This document shows positions 7,113 to 14,164 of a stretch of DNA of 17,160 bases, one piece after another. The number at the start of each line of letters is the position of its first letter. Within the stretch, counting starts at the first letter, position 1. The notes beneath the pieces are model-generated. The model was not told the origin of the DNA. It did not search any database and saw only the letters and a program-made list of their open reading frames with translations. Source of the stretch: an uncultured Clostridia bacterium (GTDB lineage: Bacteria > Bacillota > Clostridia > TANB77 > CAG-508); contig CANQTJ010000016.1 of the NCBI GenBank assembly GCA_947626705.1, positions 1-17,160 on the forward strand. The letters run 5' to 3'. The translations under genes and the position numbers were made by a program.

Positions 7113-7799
7113 TTATTTTATAGACAATGATTCATCTTTTGTAATATATCCATATTCAAGCATCTTATTTAACACGTGATATTGACGCTTTTTGGCTAAA
7201 TCTGGATTAACAGTAGGAGCATAAACAGATGGAGCATTTGGAACACCAGCAAGCATAGAAGATTCATCTAAATTTAAATCTTTTGGAGATTTATTATAAT
7301 AACCATAACTTGCTTTATAAATTCCATAATAACCATCACCAAAATAAGCAGTATTTACATACAATTCAAAAATTTCATTCTTCGTATAATTTTTTTCTAA
7401 ATCATACGAAGCAAATATTTCAGCAATCTTTCTAATCCAAGAAGTTTCTTGATTAAAAATAACATTTTTAGCAACTTGTTGAGTAATAGTACTGCCACCT
7501 TCTTTTAATTCATGACTTTTTAAATTAGTAAACATAGCTCTTCCAATTGCTATAAAATCAACTGAACCATGATCGTAGTATCTATGGTCTTCAACACTTA
7601 TTACAGCATTTCTATAATATGAAGACATATCTTCAAATTTAACAAAGTTTTCTTGATTTACAATTTCATCTATTCTAGTTATTAGAGGCTTTTCTTTTAA
7701 TGCTTTAGAATAATGAGAATGTCCAATTAGTAATATTATTGAAGATGCTAAAATTATTAAAATTATAATTGTAAATATTAGTTTTTTTAAAAATTTCAT
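7113..7799 (-). CDS. Monofunctional peptidoglycan glycosyltransferase (GT51, MtgA-like)
   Basis: It polymerises lipid II into glycan strands at the outer face of the membrane. The 228 residues comprise one N-terminal transmembrane helix (about 7-26) and a GT51 domain. The visible motifs are the catalytic-Glu box ISVEDHRYYDHGSVD (Glu70), GGSTITQQVAKN (101-112), RKIAEIFASYDLE, the EIFELYVNTAYFG segment (142-154) and GVPNAPSVYAP (185-195). There is no transpeptidase domain after it, and the protein ends soon after the glycosyltransferase fold, so it is a full-length monofunctional enzyme rather than a truncated PBP1. It has a strong promoter of its own and a terminator. The deacetylase downstream gives a small cell-wall cluster. 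Confidence 0.92.
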   Translation of the reverse strand: MKFLKKLIFTIIILIILASSIILLIGHSHYSKALKEKPLITRIDEIVNQENFVKFEDMSSYYRNAVISVEDHRYYDHGSVDFIAIGRAMFTNLKSHELKEGGSTITQQVAKNVIFNQETSWIRKIAEIFASYDLEKNYTKNEIFELYVNTAYFGDGYYGIYKASYGYYNKSPKDLNLDESSMLAGVPNAPSVYAPTVNPDLAKKRQYHVLNKMLEYGYITKDESLSIK

Positions 7800-7846
7800 A
7801 ATATTTAACCTTTCATTTAATGAGGTTTGTTAGCATTTACATTTAA

Positions 7847-7875
7847 AGTATATAAAATTCTAATACATCTGTCAA
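7847..7875 (-). promoter_or_regulatory. Promoter for the peptidoglycan glycosyltransferase gene
   Basis: On the minus strand: a consensus -35 TTGACA (7875-7870), a 17-nt spacer and -10 TATACT (7852-7847). The predicted start near 7840 leaves a leader of about 40 nt. The 7800-8109 gap holds this promoter and that of ylxM; nothing else was recognised between them. Confidence 0.75.
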
Positions 7876-8030
7876 TATAATTTTAAATATTATAATGTTT
7901 TATGTATGCTAGTTTATTTAAAATTTAATATACAATTGAAAAAAAGTGATAATGAAAATTATAGAATTGTAGGATTAGAATATAAAAATAAATAACCAAT
8001 CTAAATTTTTAAAGTTTTTTATAAAAATAC

Positions 8031-8059
8031 TTGACAAATCAAGAAAAATAGTGTAAAGT
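8031..8059 (+). promoter_or_regulatory. Promoter of the ylxM-ffh operon
   Basis: A consensus -35 TTGACA (8031-8036), a 17-nt spacer and -10 TAAAGT (8054-8059). Transcription would start near 8066, 44 nt before the ylxM ATG. Confidence 0.75.
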
Positions 8060-8109
8060 ATATTAGCATTACAAATACATTTAGAAAATGCAAAAAAGAG
8101 GTAGTATTT

Positions 8110-8457
8110 ATGGATAAAAATGTTGAAATAAGTATATTATGTGATTTATATGGTAAATTATTAACTAAAAAACAATATGAATTCCTAAATGACTACTATA
8201 ATAATGACTTGTCGCTATCAGAAATAGCAGAAAATAATAATATAACAAGGCAAGCAGTTAGAGACATAATAAAGAAGGGAGAGAAAAAGCTTTTCGAATA
8301 CGAGGAAAAGTTATTATTTATGAAAAGGATGTTAAATCAAGAAAAAACTATACAACAAATTTTATCAGAATTAGCAAAAATAAAGAAAGACTCATCTGAT
8401 GAAAAAGTAGCAAATATCTTAGAAACAATAAAAAAAGAACTAAACTATTTAGTATAA
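8110..8457 (+). CDS. ylxM: YlxM, SRP-associated DNA-binding-like protein (UPF0122)
   Basis: The 115-aa protein is a compact sigma-70 region 4-like helix-turn-helix: LLTKKQYEFLNDYYNNDLSL, then SEIAENNNITRQAVRDIIKK, with a long helical tail. This is the usual size and sequence of YlxM (p13), which nearly always precedes ffh in Bacillota. In streptococci it is reported to modulate signal recognition particle GTPase activity. The SD GAGGT is 7 nt before the ATG. The ffh ATG follows after 30 nt, so the two are co-transcribed from the promoter at 8031. Confidence 0.93.
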   Translation: MDKNVEISILCDLYGKLLTKKQYEFLNDYYNNDLSLSEIAENNNITRQAVRDIIKKGEKKLFEYEEKLLFMKRMLNQEKTIQQILSELAKIKKDSSDEKVANILETIKKELNYLV

Positions 8458-8487
8458 AAAATAAGCTTTTAGGAAGGAATGAAATAT

Positions 8488-9837
8488 ATGGCTTTTGAAG
8501 GACTATCTTCTAGATTGCAAGAGATAACAAGAAAATTAAAAGGAAAAGCGAGAATTACTGAAACAGATTTAAAAGAAATGTTAAGAGAAGTAAAACTTGC
8601 ATTACTAGAAGCTGATGTTAACTATAAAATAGTAAAGGAATTTATATCAAAAATACAAGAAAAAGCATTAGGACAAGATGTACTAAAATCATTAACACCA
8701 GGACAGCAAGTTATAAAAATAGTAAAAGATGAATTAATAGAACTATTAGGTGGAACTGAAACAAAAGTTAATTTTTCACCAAATCCACCAACTATAATAA
8801 TGCTAGTAGGACTTCAAGGTTCTGGAAAAACAACAACAGCAGGAAAACTTGCAAATATATTCAGAAAACAAGGTAAAAAGCCGTTATTGGTAGCATGTGA
8901 TATATATAGACCTGCTGCCATCAAACAATTACAAGTTGTAGGAAATCAATTAAATATTCCTGTATATTCAAATGAACAATCAAAAGATGTAGTTCATATT
9001 GCAAAACAAGCTATGAATGTAGCTATATCAAAATTAAATGATGTAATTATTTTAGATACAGCTGGACGTTTACAAATAGATGAGCAGTTAATGGAAGAAT
9101 TACAAAATGTAAAGAAAAATGTAAAACCTCATGAAATATTGTTAGTAGTTGATTCAATGACTGGTCAAGAAGCAGTAAATGTTGCTCAAACTTTTAACGA
9201 AAAAGTTGGAATAGATGGAATAGTATTAACAAAGTTAGATGGAGATACCAGAGGAGGTGCAGCGCTTTCTGTTAAAAAAATTACAGAAAGACCAATTAAG
9301 TTTGTAGCAAATGGTGAGAAACTAAGTGATATAGAAGTTTTCCATCCAGATAGAATGGCATCAAGAATTTTAGGTATGGGAGATATTTTAGCAGTTATAG
9401 AAAAAGCAGAAGAAACATTTGACTTAGAAGAAGCAGAAAAATTAGAAAAAAAGATGAGGAAAAGTGAGTTAGATTTAGATGACTATTTAGCTCAAATAAG
9501 ACAAATGAAAAAAATGGGATCTTTCTCATCATTATTAAAATTAATCCCTGGTATGAATCAATTTAAAGACTTAAAAATAGATGACAAAGAATTTGTAAAA
9601 ATAGAAGCTATTATATGCTCAATGACACAAAAAGAAAAAAGAAATACAAGTATTTTAAACGCAAGTAGGAGAATAAGAATAGCTAAAGGAAGTGGAACTA
9701 CCGTACAAGATATAAATAAATTTATAAAATCTTTTGAAATGACACAAAAAATGATGAAACAAATGAAAAATAAAGGCGGTATGAAAAAACTTATGAATGG
9801 AATCGACCAAAATGCACTAAAAAATTTCAAAATATAA
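8488..9837 (+). CDS. ffh: Signal recognition particle GTPase Ffh
   Basis: Ffh binds 4.5S/6S SRP RNA and signal sequences, and targets nascent chains to FtsY and SecYEG. The 449 residues show the N domain (1-95), a GTPase G domain with the P-loop GLQGSGKTT (108-116), DTAGR (190-194) and TKLDGDTRGG (248-257), and then the M domain (about 325-449) with its Met-rich end (FEMTQKMMKQMKNKGGMKKL). An in-frame ATG at 8479 sits one base after the SD AGGAAGG (8471-8477). The ATG at 8488 has normal spacing and gives the family N-terminus MAFEGLSSRL, so it is preferred. The gene is second in the operon behind ylxM. Confidence 0.97.
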   Translation: MAFEGLSSRLQEITRKLKGKARITETDLKEMLREVKLALLEADVNYKIVKEFISKIQEKALGQDVLKSLTPGQQVIKIVKDELIELLGGTETKVNFSPNPPTIIMLVGLQGSGKTTTAGKLANIFRKQGKKPLLVACDIYRPAAIKQLQVVGNQLNIPVYSNEQSKDVVHIAKQAMNVAISKLNDVIILDTAGRLQIDEQLMEELQNVKKNVKPHEILLVVDSMTGQEAVNVAQTFNEKVGIDGIVLTKLDGDTRGGAALSVKKITERPIKFVANGEKLSDIEVFHPDRMASRILGMGDILAVIEKAEETFDLEEAEKLEKKMRKSELDLDDYLAQIRQMKKMGSFSSLLKLIPGMNQFKDLKIDDKEFVKIEAIICSMTQKEKRNTSILNASRRIRIAKGSGTTVQDINKFIKSFEMTQKMMKQMKNKGGMKKLMNGIDQNALKNFKI

Positions 9838-10026
9838 ATACCATTCGTATATTTTATTAAGTTATTAAATTTTAAGTTAACTGTATAAAGCAAAGCCAGT
9901 TACAGATAACTTATACAGAATTAAAAAATAATTCTGTATACTAAAAAATATAAATAAATTAAAAGAATGTTCCTAAAATTAAAAAAAGAAAATAAGGAAC
10001 ATAATTCCTAAGGAGGTGAACGTAAA
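9838..10026 (+). promoter_or_regulatory. Structured ffh-rpsP leader with alternative hairpins
   Basis: This 189-nt gap holds several dyads: TAACTG/CAGTTA (9878-9883 with 9897-9902); a perfect 12-bp stem TATACAGAATTA/TAATTCTGTATA (9912-9923 with 9929-9940); and ATGTTCCT/AGGAACAT (9967-9974 with 9995-10002). CTGTATA occurs twice (9881-9887 and 9934-9940) and TATACAG once (9912-9918), so two pairings compete. TTCCT at 9970-9974 can pair with 9995-9999 or with the rpsP SD (10011-10015). There is no U-run after the 12-bp stem, so it is not a standard terminator. Autogenous control of S16 is possible but not shown. Confidence 0.4.
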
Positions 10027-10263
10027 ATGGTAAAAATAAGATTACAAAGAGAAGGAAAGAAAAAAGCTCCTTTCTATCATATAGTTGTAGCTGATTCTAA
10101 ATCTCCAAGAGATGGAAAAATTATTGAACAAATTGGAACTTATGACCCAATGACAAAACCATCTACAATAGTATTAAATAAAGAAAAAGTTGAACAATGG
10201 ATTAAAAATGGTGCAAAACCAACAGAAACAGTTAAAAAATTAATTGAAAATGTAGCAAAATAA
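10027..10263 (+). CDS. rpsP: 30S ribosomal protein bS16
   Basis: The 78-aa protein has the bS16 signature at its start (MVKIRLQREGKKKAPFYHIV, then ADSKSPRDGKIIEQIGTYDP) and the normal length. It binds 16S rRNA early in 30S assembly. The SD AAGGAGGTGA is a perfect match to the anti-SD and sits 6 nt before the ATG. The gene follows ffh after a long structured leader and is followed 24 nt later by khpA, the standard Bacillota order. Confidence 0.98.
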   Translation: MVKIRLQREGKKKAPFYHIVVADSKSPRDGKIIEQIGTYDPMTKPSTIVLNKEKVEQWIKNGAKPTETVKKLIENVAK

Positions 10264-10287
10264 TTTTTTTTCAGAAAGGAAAATTAA

Positions 10288-10518
10288 ATGAAAGAAATTG
10301 TGGAAACTATAATATTAAACCTTGTAGACAATAAACAAGATGTAGAAGTAAAAGAAGTGCAAGGAGAAAAATCTATAGTATATGAAGTTAAAGTTGCAAA
10401 TGAAGATATGGGTAGAGTAATAGGAAAACAAGGAAAACTTGCAAAATCTATAAGAACTGTTATAAAATCAATTGGAGCTAGAGAGCATAAAAAGGTAACA
10501 GTAGAATTTATAGATTAG
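10288..10518 (+). CDS. khpA: KhpA, KH-domain RNA-binding protein (YlqC)
   Basis: This 76-aa single KH-domain protein has the RNA-binding GxxG loop GKQG at residues 46-49 (GRVIGKQGKLAKSIRTVIK). KhpA, with KhpB/Jag in several Gram-positives, binds RNA and affects cell elongation and division. The position between rpsP and rimM is typical. The SD AGAAAGGA precedes the ATG, and rimM begins 14 nt after the stop, so the genes are co-transcribed. Confidence 0.95.
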   Translation: MKEIVETIILNLVDNKQDVEVKEVQGEKSIVYEVKVANEDMGRVIGKQGKLAKSIRTVIKSIGAREHKKVTVEFID

Positions 10519-10532
10519 TTGAGGTAACCAAT

Positions 10533-11039
10533 ATGCAGGAATTTTTGGAAATAGGTCAAATTGTTAATACATTTGGCATAAAAGGTTTAGTTAAAGTAAA
10601 ACCTTATACAGATGATATTAATAGATTTGATAATTTAAAAAATGTATATGTTGAAACAAATAAATCAAAAAAACAATATGAAATAGAAGAAGTAAAATAT
10701 CATAAAGATATGGTTTTAATAAAATTTAAGGGGATAGATAAAATAGAAGATGCAGAAATGCTTAGAAATTCTTATTTAAAAGTAGACAGAAAAGATGAAC
10801 CTGAATTACAAGAAGGTACATATTATATAGTTGATTTATTAGGATTAGAAGTATATTCTGATGAAGGAAATTTACTTGGAAAAGTAGATGATATATTCAA
10901 TAATGGAAGTACAGACATATACGTTATAAAAGATGAACTTGGTAAACAATTATTATTACCAGCAATATCTGATGTAATAAAACAAATTAATTTAAAAGAA
11001 AAAAAGATAGTCGTTCATATAATTAATGGATTATTATAA
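10533..11039 (+). CDS. rimM: Ribosome maturation factor RimM
   Basis: The 168-aa protein has the RimM N-terminal domain (FLEIGQIVNTFGIKGLVKV) and a PRC-barrel C-terminal half (YYIVDLLGLEVYSDEGNLLG, then LLLPAISDVI). It assists 30S head assembly around S19 and 16S processing. The length is usual. The SD is weak (GAGGT). It lies between khpA (14-nt gap) and trmD (11-nt gap), which indicates one transcript. Confidence 0.95.
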   Translation: MQEFLEIGQIVNTFGIKGLVKVKPYTDDINRFDNLKNVYVETNKSKKQYEIEEVKYHKDMVLIKFKGIDKIEDAEMLRNSYLKVDRKDEPELQEGTYYIVDLLGLEVYSDEGNLLGKVDDIFNNGSTDIYVIKDELGKQLLLPAISDVIKQINLKEKKIVVHIINGLL

Positions 11040-11050
11040 AGGAGAAAAAA

Positions 11051-11746
11051 ATGCAATTTGATGTTTTAACACTTTTTCCAGAAATGTTTGAAATTTTAAA
11101 TAAAAGCATAATTGGAAAAGCAAAAGAAAAAGGACTAATAAATATTAATTTAATAAATATTAGAGATTTTTCAAAAAACAAACATAAAAAAGTTGATGAT
11201 ACTCCTTATGGTGGCGGAGCTGGAATGGTAATGATGCCAGACGTAGTATATGATGCATACAAGTCTATAAAAGATAATAAAGCAAAAGTTATATATATGT
11301 CACCACAAGGAAACAAAATAACCCAAAAAAAAATAGAAGAACTATCTAAAGAAAAACATTTAATTCTTCTATGTGGACATTATGAAGGGATAGACCAGAG
11401 AGTATTAGACGAGATTGTTGATGAAGAAATTTCAATAGGGGATTATGTATTAACAGGTGGAGAACTACCAGCAATGGTTTTAATAGATTCAGTTAGCAGA
11501 TATATAGAGGGAGTTCTAAAGGAAGATTCAACAAAAGAAGAATCATTTTCACAAGGACTTTTAGAATATCCACAATACACAAGACCAGAAATTTTTCAAA
11601 ATAAAAAAGTACCAGAAGTATTACTATCAGGTCATCATCAGAATATTGAAAAATGGAGAAGAAAGCAAAGTTTGAAAATAACTTTAAATAAAAGGCCAGA
11701 CCTTTTAAAAGAAATAAATTTATCAGATGAAGATAAAAAATATTAA
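11051..11746 (+). CDS. trmD: tRNA (guanine-N1-)-methyltransferase TrmD
   Basis: TrmD methylates G37 of tRNAs that have G36, using S-adenosylmethionine bound in a trefoil knot. The 231 residues begin MQFDVLTLFPEMF and contain the conserved GGGAGMVMMPD loop (about 54-64). The knot region includes LLCGHYEGIDQRVLDE, ISIGDYVLTGGELPAM and YTRPEIF. A C-terminal helical domain follows (VLLSGHHQNIEKWR). The length is normal. The SD AAAGGAG is 7 nt upstream, and rimM ends 11 nt before. The bL19 leader starts after its stop codon. Confidence 0.97.
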   Translation: MQFDVLTLFPEMFEILNKSIIGKAKEKGLININLINIRDFSKNKHKKVDDTPYGGGAGMVMMPDVVYDAYKSIKDNKAKVIYMSPQGNKITQKKIEELSKEKHLILLCGHYEGIDQRVLDEIVDEEISIGDYVLTGGELPAMVLIDSVSRYIEGVLKEDSTKEESFSQGLLEYPQYTRPEIFQNKKVPEVLLSGHHQNIEKWRRKQSLKITLNKRPDLLKEINLSDEDKKY

Positions 11747-11762
11747 AAGAAATAAAAATGAA

Positions 11763-11846
11763 GTGCCAAACAAAGTAGGCACCGCTCAAAAGGCAGAGTT
11801 TAGAAAATAATTATTTTTTCTAAATGAATAGAGTCTTAAGAAAGGA
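11763..11846 (+). ncRNA. Ribosomal protein L19 leader (cis-regulatory RNA, putative)
   Basis: The trmD-rplS gap folds into GTGCC/GGCAC (11763-11767 with 11778-11782), a CGCTC segment, and a stem TTTAGAAAA/TTTTCTAAA (11799-11807 with 11816-11824), followed by GAGTC just before the rplS SD. Position and small GC-paired stem in otherwise AT-rich DNA resemble the Rfam L19 leader of Bacillota, thought to mediate autoregulation by bL19. I matched it by eye only; no covariance model was run. Confidence 0.55.
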
Positions 11847-11855
11847 ATGAAAAAA

Positions 11856-12479
11856 ATGGATATTATTAAATCAATAGAACATGAACAACTTAAGAATAAA
11901 ATACCAGAATTAAAAGTTGGTAATACAGTAAAAGTACATGTAAGAATAAAAGAAGGAAACAAAGAAAGAATCCAAGTTTTTGAAGGAATTATAATTAAAG
12001 TTCAAGGTGGAGGAGTTAATCAAACATTTACAGTAAGAAAAACATCTTATGGTGTTGGCGTTGAAAAAACATTTTTAGTACACTCACCATTAGTTGAAAA
12101 AGTTGAATTAGTTAGAGTAGGTAAAGCAAGGAGAGCAAGATTATTCTATCTAAGAGATAGAGTTGGTAAAGCTGCTAAAACTAAAGAACAAGTTGGTGCT
12201 AGAATTGAAGATAAAGAGATTACTATTAAAGAAGATTTAGTAGAAGAACCAATTGCAGAAGAAGTTAAAGAAGAAGTTGTTGAAAGTCCAGCAGTAGAAG
12301 AAGTTAAAGAGGAAGTTGTTGAAACTCCAACAGTAGAAGAAGTTAAAGAAAAAGTTGATGAAACAATAGTTGAAAATGCAGAAAAAGTAGAAGAAAAAAC
12401 TGTAACAGCAGAAACTGAAACAGAATCTAAAACTGAAACAGAAAAAACAACAGAGAAAAAAGAAGATAAAGCTGAATAA
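11856..12479 (+). CDS. rplS: 50S ribosomal protein bL19 with a long acidic C-terminal extension
   Basis: The first 110 or so residues are normal bL19 (MDIIKSIEHEQLKNKIPELK, GNTVKVHVRIKEGNKERIQVF, RKTSYGVGVEKTFLVHSP, KARRARLFYLRDRVGKAAK). bL19 sits at the 30S-50S interface. Nearly 95 more residues follow, very rich in Glu, Val, Lys and Thr, with a 13-residue repeat of the form VEEVKEEVVE-S/T-P-A/T. They were probably added by repeat expansion; the function is unknown. The ATG at 11847 touches the SD (AAAGGA, 11841-11846), so the in-frame ATG at 11856, with normal spacing, is chosen. It is the last gene of the operon and has a strong terminator. Confidence 0.95.
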   Translation: MDIIKSIEHEQLKNKIPELKVGNTVKVHVRIKEGNKERIQVFEGIIIKVQGGGVNQTFTVRKTSYGVGVEKTFLVHSPLVEKVELVRVGKARRARLFYLRDRVGKAAKTKEQVGARIEDKEITIKEDLVEEPIAEEVKEEVVESPAVEEVKEEVVETPTVEEVKEKVDETIVENAEKVEEKTVTAETETESKTETEKTTEKKEDKAE

Positions 12480-12487
12480 TTTTAAGC

Positions 12488-12516
12488 AAAAAGCTCACAG
12501 ATGTGAGCTTTTTATA
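12488..12516 (+). terminator. Terminator of the ylxM-rplS operon
   Basis: An 11-bp stem (AAAAAGCTCAC at 12488-12498 with GTGAGCTTTTT at 12503-12513) has a 4-nt loop and a built-in U-run. It starts 9 nt after the rplS stop codon. The remaining bases to 12619 are AT-rich with nothing recognised. Confidence 0.9.
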
Positions 12517-12619
12517 GTATAATAACCTTATATCTTTATAAATAATTACACTAAAAAAGACTATTTAATGTAATATACCAAAGATTTTTTTTATTAATAT
12601 ATTCTTATTATTATCTATA

Positions 12620-13087
12620 TTACTTAAAAATCCGATGATAAGATTCATTTAAAGTACAATATTTATCAATTATAGTTAAAACATAACTTTCTTTATATTT
12701 AGGAAGAAAAACAGTAACAGGCCACATGTGTTTAAGTATAATATCAGCTTCTTTATCATTTAAATTAAAAAATTTTGACGCATTCTCATAAGCTGTTTTT
12801 GGGTGAGTAAAAGCATGAAAACCTTTTCTACCATTTTCTTTTTTTCTCCAATCATATAAAAATAAATCATGTAACATTGCAGCCCTTGCACAAGAAGTAT
12901 AATCTAAATGAAATTTTTTACAATAAATATAACAATAATATGAAACTACAAAACAATGGTCAAAACAATTTGTATTATAGTGTTGGCGAAAATTTTTCAT
13001 TTGTTTAACATTTTCATTTTCAATTATATCTTTAATAATTTCTATAAAATCAAAATCATCATAAATTTTGGTTATTAATTTATTCAA
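12620..13087 (-). CDS. HD-superfamily protein, putative phosphohydrolase
   Basis: The product is a single HD domain of about 155 aa with His44 (FDHCFVVSYYCY), the metal pair His73-Asp74 (ARAAMLHDLFLYDW) and Asp141 near the end (TIIDKYCTLNES). Between them lie the conserved-looking stretches GFHAFTHPKTAYENA and LKHMWPVTVFLPKY. Similar small HD proteins occur in Clostridia, and their substrates are not established. The frame extends to a GTG at 13096, but that codon is part of the SD AAGGTG. The TTG at 13087-13085 has correct spacing and gives MNKLITKIYD, so it is preferred with moderate certainty. It has its own strong promoter, divergent from the small gene at 13307. Confidence 0.75.
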   Translation of the reverse strand: MNKLITKIYDDFDFIEIIKDIIENENVKQMKNFRQHYNTNCFDHCFVVSYYCYIYCKKFHLDYTSCARAAMLHDLFLYDWRKKENGRKGFHAFTHPKTAYENASKFFNLNDKEADIILKHMWPVTVFLPKYKESYVLTIIDKYCTLNESYHRIFK

Positions 13088-13121
13088 TAAAAACACCTTG
13101 CTTCTAAATTATTCTATAACT

Positions 13122-13150
13122 ATTATATTGAAAAATATAATCATAGTCAA
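13122..13150 (-). promoter_or_regulatory. Promoter for the HD-superfamily gene
   Basis: On the minus strand: -35 TTGACT (13150-13145), a 17-nt spacer and a perfect -10 TATAAT (13127-13122). The start site would be near 13115. Confidence 0.75.
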
Positions 13151-13188
13151 TGGAAAAATTTTTTTATTTTTTAACTTTAAAATAAATA

Positions 13189-13217
13189 TTGACATATAAA
13201 ATAATAAATATTATAAT
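13189..13217 (+). promoter_or_regulatory. Promoter for the 91-aa gene
   Basis: A perfect -35 TTGACA (13189-13194), a 17-nt spacer and a perfect -10 TATAAT (13212-13217). It is the closest to consensus of any promoter in the window. The leader is about 80 nt and AT-rich. Confidence 0.8.
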
Positions 13218-13306
13218 ATAGATAAAAATTTACATATAAATTATAATAAAAAATGTGTAAAAAATAAAAAATAAGGAATACTTCATAGAAAGAGAGGTGT
13301 TTTTAA

Positions 13307-13582
13307 ATGAATAATAAAATAGAATTTTTTGAAAACGGTGATTATAAATTTATAATGAATTTAATAGACAAAAAAATGGAAATATTAAAAAATATAAAAG
13401 AATTTAACGAACAATATGCAAAACTATATGATTGCATTGATGAACTCCAGATAATTTTAGATGATAAACAAAAAGAAAAATTTAATGAAATAATAACACT
13501 ATTTTATAATACAGAAGAATACTATATTTCTCTAGCATATTCTTTAGGCGTTAAATATGGAAAAGATTTAGAAAAAATATAG
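13307..13582 (+). CDS. Small helical protein of unknown function
   Basis: I do not recognise this 91-aa protein with certainty. It is predicted all-helical and highly charged, with a probable helical hairpin: residues 14-50 (IMNLIDKKMEILKNIKEFNE, then LYDCIDELQIIL), then 53-88 (KQKEKFNEIITLFYNTEEYY, ending ISLAYSLGVKYG). The ending Ala-Tyr-x-Leu-Gly-x-Lys resembles the C-terminus of small Bacillota proteins of the DUF6809 kind, but that is only an impression. There is no signal peptide or membrane segment. The start is secured by GAGAGGTG just upstream and a consensus promoter, so it is a real gene. It stands alone between an HD gene (divergent) and an XRE gene (convergent). Confidence 0.7.
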   Translation: MNNKIEFFENGDYKFIMNLIDKKMEILKNIKEFNEQYAKLYDCIDELQIILDDKQKEKFNEIITLFYNTEEYYISLAYSLGVKYGKDLEKI

Positions 13583-13588
13583 ATAATA

Positions 13589-13634
13589 AAACTTATAAAT
13601 TTAGATAAAACTAATTTTATAAGTTTACTTTTTT
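13589..13634. terminator. Bidirectional terminator overlapping the end of the second XRE gene
   Basis: An 11-bp perfect stem (AAACTTATAAA at 13589-13599 with TTTATAAGTTT at 13616-13626) is followed by ACTTTTTT on the plus strand. The minus-strand stop codon of the XRE gene (13627-13625) lies in one arm. Confidence 0.65.
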
Positions 13635-13954
13635 AAAAAATAATCTATAAAATGTAAGATACTTTCTTTATCTCTTTTAGTTAACTTTTTAAACTTTTCT
13701 TCATATATAGAAACAGAAGATTTTAAATTTTCATCTAATAAATCATATAAAATAATATCAGGAGTTATTTGGTAAGCGTTACACAATTTAATTAAAGTGT
13801 CGATACTTCCCTTTGAAAGACCTCTTTCTATTTGACTAATATGTCTAGGCTCTAGTCCTGTTAATTCAGCTACTTGATTTTGAGTTAGATTATTTTTTAA
13901 TCTATATTCTTGACATATATTGCCTATATGTTTATTAATATCTTTTTTTTCCAT
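13625..13954 (-). CDS. XRE-family transcriptional regulator, upstream of the surface-protein locus
   Basis: This 109-aa protein is mostly one helix-turn-helix domain (residues 9-70): ICQEYRLKNNLTQNQVAELT, then GLEPRHISQIERGLSKGSID and LIKLCNAYQITPDIIL. A short helical tail follows (KFKKLTKRDKESILHFIDYF). This is the form of single-domain XRE repressors of mobile elements and of surface or competence loci. The SD AAAGGA is 8 nt before the ATG. It is divergent from the glycine-rich surface gene at 14271. The 316-nt gap between them carries paired 18-bp repeats around that gene's promoter, which makes this regulator the best candidate to control it. No convincing promoter for the XRE gene itself was found. 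Confidence 0.85.
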   Translation of the reverse strand: MEKKDINKHIGNICQEYRLKNNLTQNQVAELTGLEPRHISQIERGLSKGSIDTLIKLCNAYQITPDIILYDLLDENLKSSVSIYEEKFKKLTKRDKESILHFIDYFLKK

Positions 13955-14090
13955 AAATTAATATTCCTTTCATAGCTATAAATTTAGTTGAAAAAATTAT
14001 GATAATTTCTAACTTTTTCCCTTTTTTACAATATAATACAATATTTTTATGATTTTTTGGAATGATTTTATATATGATAAAAATCTATTA

Positions 14091-14164
14091 TAAAATGACA
14101 AAAATCGCAAAAAATATTTACAATTTTTTTGTGTAATGATAAAATTTAAAATGATAAAAGTCGC
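14091..14164. repeat. Two near-identical 18-bp direct repeats flanking a promoter (operator candidates)
   Basis: TAAAATGACAAAAATCGC (14091-14108) and TAAAATGATAAAAGTCGC (14147-14164) differ at two positions and are 56 nt apart. The first ends 8 nt before the -35 box; the second starts right after the -10 box. Partial copies ATGATAAAAATC (14074-14085) and ATGATAAAATTT (14136-14147) lie nearby. The TCGC ends stand out in this AT-rich gap. The arrangement suits a repressor bridging the promoter. Confidence 0.5.
14117..14145 (+). promoter_or_regulatory. Promoter for glycine-rich surface gene copy 1
   Basis: A -35 TTTACA (14117-14122), a 17-nt spacer and an extended -10 TGATAAAAT (TAAAAT at 14140-14145). 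Start near 14152, inside the second operator repeat. A 10-bp inverted repeat (AAATTTAAAA at 14142-14151, TTTTAAATTT at 14165-14174) spans the start site. The leader is about 120 nt. Confidence 0.7.

Noticed and set aside
7807..7827. Small hairpin AACCT/AGGTT in the glycosyltransferase leader that covers the SD
   Set aside because: The stem is only about five base pairs and AT-rich flanks make this likely by chance.
9912..9940. Perfect 12-bp stem after ffh as a terminator
   Set aside because: It is followed by CTAAAAAATA rather than a U-run, so it is described as part of the rpsP leader instead.
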